Assembly (NCBI GenBank): GCA_021817875.1
Contig: JAKAFQ010000210.1
Span: 1 to 7,167, forward strand
DNA: 7,167 nucleotides
Direction of reading: 5' to 3'
Origin: Pseudomonadota bacterium
Lineage (GTDB): Bacteria > Pseudomonadota > Gammaproteobacteria > Steroidobacterales > Steroidobacteraceae
Shown piece after piece: positions 4,584-7,167 of this stretch. The position numbers and the translations under genes were made by a program. Below the pieces are notes generated by a model. That model ran no database searches. It was not told the DNA's origin and was given only the letters and a program-made list of their open reading frames with translations. Numbering within the stretch: the first letter of the stretch is position 1; every line of letters starts with the position of its first letter.

Positions 4584-7167
4584 GCGGGCTCTTCGGCGGC
4601 AACAAGCCGCAACCCTCGGGGTGGCAGACGCCGGTGCTCGCCGGCCTGCAGATCCAGAAGACCGGTTACAGCCAGCCGGTGCCCATCGTCTACGGCACCG
4701 CGCGCGTGTCGCCCACGCTCATGTACTACACCGACTGGCGGGTCCACCCGCATACGAGTTCGCAAAGTACCGGCGGCGGCAAGGGCGGCGGCGGTGGCGG
4801 CTCGGTCACGACCACCACCTACACCTATTCGGCCACGGTCTGTTTCATGCTGGCCGAAGGCCCGGTCGCGGGGGTGTCGCGCATCTGGCGCAATCACGTG
4901 TCCTACGCCAACCCGGCGGCGGTCGGCTTCACGATCTTTCCCGGCACCTATCCGCAGACACCCTGGGGATACCTCACCTCGGCCCATCCGGCCGAGGCGA
5001 TCGGGTACGCCGGCAGCGCCTATGCGGCGTTCGCCAACTATGACCTGGGGAGCCAAGGCTCGCTCGGCAATCACCTCTTCGAGGTCGGGGGCGCCCGGAT
5101 CAGCCCCGGCACGCAGGACGCCAACCCGGCCGACGTGATCAGTGATTTCCTGGGCAACCCCCACTACGGCGTGCTGTCCGTCTTCCCCAACGCCTGGTCG
5201 CCGCAGACCTTCCTGGGCGACCTCACGGCGCTGCGCAGCTGGTGCGCGAACAACGGGCTGCTGATCAGTCCGGCGGTGGCGACCCAGCGTCCAGCCCACG
5301 ACTGGATCGCCGACTGGCTGCTGGTGGCCAATGCCGGCGCCTTCTGGTCCGAGAAGACGCTCAAGATCGTGCCCTACGGCAGCCTGGCCTCAGCCGGTCC
5401 GGTCTACGACCTCGGCGACGATGATTTTCTTGTCACGGGGCATGAAGATCCCGTCATCGTCACCCGCAAGCGCCGCGCCGACGCCTACAACGACGTGTCG
5501 GTGGAATATCTCGATCGCGCCAACGAGTACACCGCCGCACCCGCGCGGGTGACCGACCAGTCGGCCATCGAGACCTTCGGCGTGCGCACCAAACCCACCG
5601 TCACGCTGCACTCGATCTGCCTGCCGCAGGTGGCGCAACAGGTGGCGCAGGCCATTCTGCTGCGCGAGCTCTACATCTTGAACGCCTTCCGGTTCAAGCT
5701 CTCGCCGCGCTACTGCCTGCTCGAACCCATGGACGTGGTGACGATCACGGATGCCATGCTGGGGCTCGATCACACGCCGGTGCTGATCACCGCGATCGAA
5801 GAAGATGCGAGCGGGTTGCTCACCCTCACCGCCGAGGAATACGACCCGGCGTTCTATGCCTCGCTCGCCTACGACGCGCAGGCGGCCTCCGGCTACATCC
5901 CGAATCTCGGCACCGCACCCACCCAGATGTCATCCGCGACGATCTTCCTGGCGCCGCCGGCCGCCACAGCGAGCGGCAACGAGATCTGGATGGCGGTGAC
6001 CAACCTCGACCCACTCTACGCCGGCTCGCAGATTTATCTGAGCTTCGACGACGTGAGCTATCAGCCGATCGGGGTGATCTACGGTAATTCGACCGCAGGG
6101 GTGACGACTGGTTTGGCCCCGGCGCCGTCCGCCTCGCCTGGGGTGCTCGATACGGCCAACACCCTGGGCGTCGATCTGTCGGCAAGCCGCGGGGTGTTGA
6201 CCGGCGTCAACCAGGCCGCGCTCATGACCTACGGCACGCTCTCGCTGGTCGGCAACGAGTTCCTCGCCTGGCGTGACGCCACGCTGACCGCCATCTCGCG
6301 CTACACACTCGACACCCTGCTGCGCGGCCTTTATTACAGCGCAGATCAGAATCCAATCCCTCCTGGCGCGCGGTTCGTGCTGTGCGATCAGACGCTGTTT
6401 CGCTATCCCTACAACCCGGCCTTGCAGGGCAAGACGCTCTACTTCAAGTTCGTCGCGTTCAACGCCGGGGCGGTGGCGGTGCAGGACATCGCCCAGGTGC
6501 CGGCGGTGGCCTTCACCGTGGGCGGGCAACTCTCCGTTCCGCCCGCGCCATCTGGGCTCACCGTATCCCAAAGCGGGGCAACGGTCGATTTCAGCTGGAT
6601 CGGATCCATGATCAACAGCGCGCGCTACGAACTGCGCTATGTGCCGCAGGGCAACGCCGCCAACTGGAACGACGGGGTCCTGATCGCCACCGGCATCACG
6701 CAGACCGCCTACACGTCATCGCAGGTGCCGCCGGGCGCCTGGACCTTCCTGCTGGCGGCTGAAGATTCGGGGGGAAATTATTCGGCACCAGCCCGGCTTG
6801 ATTTCACCGTCACGGATACGCTCACCGTGCAGACCACACTCGACTGTGGGCCGCAGTGGCCGGGAACCTCGACCCACATGGTCGCGCACTGGACGGGCAA
6901 GCTCATCCCGCAGGGGCAAAGCCCGACGGTCGACGACGGCTGGGACACCTTCGATGCGCTGGTGGCCAATCCCTTCCCGACCTGCTCATTCACCTCACGA
7001 ACCGTACTCGATCTGGGTTCGGTCAAAACCGTGCGCGCCTGGGCCGCGTTTGCCGGCACGCTGCCGATTCCGGGCGGGGTGGCGCAACCGCAGCTCCGGA
7101 TCAGCAGCAGTTTGGATGGCGTCGCCTTCAGCGGCTACAGCCCGTGGGGCAACGGCACCGTGACCGC
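4580..7167 (+). CDS. Tail-tip / host-specificity (J-like, 'megatron') protein, 3' end outside window
   Basis: The frame is open for 862 codons from ATG 4580 to the right edge with no stop. Residues 1-210 form the N-terminal beta-rich region, with PVPIVYGTARV near 34-44, a Gly/Lys tract (65-74) and the FMLAEGPVAGV stretch typical of J-like tip proteins. Residues about 210-430 resemble the putative phage tail protein domain (PF13550), including LLEPMDVVTITD near 380. LLRGLYYSADQ and PPGARFVLCD near 588-605 match a conserved segment of GTA tip proteins. Residues about 653-747 read as a fibronectin type III-like domain and 748 onward as a possible discoidin-like domain. No N-terminal GTA TIM-barrel is seen. 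The protein should form the tail tip that contacts the host surface and closes the channel. Domain calls come from reading motifs, not from a profile search. The C-terminus and any further receptor-binding domains lie outside the window. Confidence 0.87.
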   Translation, partial: MSGLFGGNKPQPSGWQTPVLAGLQIQKTGYSQPVPIVYGTARVSPTLMYYTDWRVHPHTSSQSTGGGKGGGGGGSVTTTTYTYSATVCFMLAEGPVAGVSRIWRNHVSYANPAAVGFTIFPGTYPQTPWGYLTSAHPAEAIGYAGSAYAAFANYDLGSQGSLGNHLFEVGGARISPGTQDANPADVISDFLGNPHYGVLSVFPNAWSPQTFLGDLTALRSWCANNGLLISPAVATQRPAHDWIADWLLVANAGAFWSEKTLKIVPYGSLASAGPVYDLGDDDFLVTGHEDPVIVTRKRRADAYNDVSVEYLDRANEYTAAPARVTDQSAIETFGVRTKPTVTLHSICLPQVAQQVAQAILLRELYILNAFRFKLSPRYCLLEPMDVVTITDAMLGLDHTPVLITAIEEDASGLLTLTAEEYDPAFYASLAYDAQAASGYIPNLGTAPTQMSSATIFLAPPAATASGNEIWMAVTNLDPLYAGSQIYLSFDDVSYQPIGVIYGNSTAGVTTGLAPAPSASPGVLDTANTLGVDLSASRGVLTGVNQAALMTYGTLSLVGNEFLAWRDATLTAISRYTLDTLLRGLYYSADQNPIPPGARFVLCDQTLFRYPYNPALQGKTLYFKFVAFNAGAVAVQDIAQVPAVAFTVGGQLSVPPAPSGLTVSQSGATVDFSWIGSMINSARYELRYVPQGNAANWNDGVLIATGITQTAYTSSQVPPGAWTFLLAAEDSGGNYSAPARLDFTVTDTLTVQTTLDCGPQWPGTSTHMVAHWTGKLIPQGQSPTVDDGWDTFDALVANPFPTCSFTSRTVLDLGSVKTVRAWAAFAGTLPIPGGVAQPQLRISSSLDGVAFSGYSPWGNGTVT

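Noticed and set aside
4772..4801. GGC-repeat tract as possible phase-variation or slippage site
   Set aside because: It encodes a Gly/Lys loop common in J-like tip proteins, and the repeat unit is in frame with interruptions (AAG, GGT).
4487..5299. Antisense open frame (270 codons) across the peptidase/tip junction
   Set aside because: No domain signature, and it crosses two strongly supported sense genes.
1..7167. True gene transfer agent cluster
   Set aside because: Gene order resembles GTA tails, but the tip protein lacks the TIM-barrel region and a glycosyltransferase is inserted; the same module is common in ordinary phages and prophages, so a GTA cannot be claimed.

Overview
This 7.2-kb, GC-rich window lies entirely within the late tail/baseplate operon of a tailed phage, prophage or gene-transfer-agent-like element. 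All genes read left to right, and there is essentially no intergenic DNA: neighbouring genes either overlap by ATGA or are separated by one base. The base composition, the absence of intergenic signals and the type of tail module (DUF2460, DUF2163/BR0599, NlpC/P60, then a large tail-tip protein) suggest a siphovirus-type tail from a proteobacterium. The sequence does not fix the genus. No integrase, attachment site, tRNA, repeat array or host gene is present, so free phage, prophage and GTA-like element cannot be told apart here.

Layout: (1) 1-1406, the C-terminal part of the tape measure protein, cut by the left edge. (2) 1403-2584, a complete 393-residue GT-B fold glycosyltransferase of the MurG/GT1 type, joined to both neighbours by ATGA overlaps. 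(3) 2581-3216, a DUF2460 protein, the probable distal tail protein. (4) 3218-4135, a DUF2163/BR0599 protein, the probable baseplate hub, with four C-terminal cysteines placed to hold an Fe-S cluster. (5) 4137-4583, an NlpC/P60 cysteine peptidase with a visible Cys-His-His triad. (6) 4580-7167, the tail-tip (J-like/'megatron') protein, open to the right edge, with a fibronectin type III-like domain followed by a discoidin-like domain.

The tape measure, distal tail, hub, peptidase and tip proteins form the standard machine that sets tail length, builds the baseplate, opens the cell wall and contacts the receptor. The glycosyltransferase is not a standard part. It occupies the junction between the tape measure and distal tail genes, where many related modules have nothing, and its late, translationally coupled position suggests it acts during virion assembly or infection rather than as a lysogenic seroconversion gene. 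It is the most interesting element in the window.
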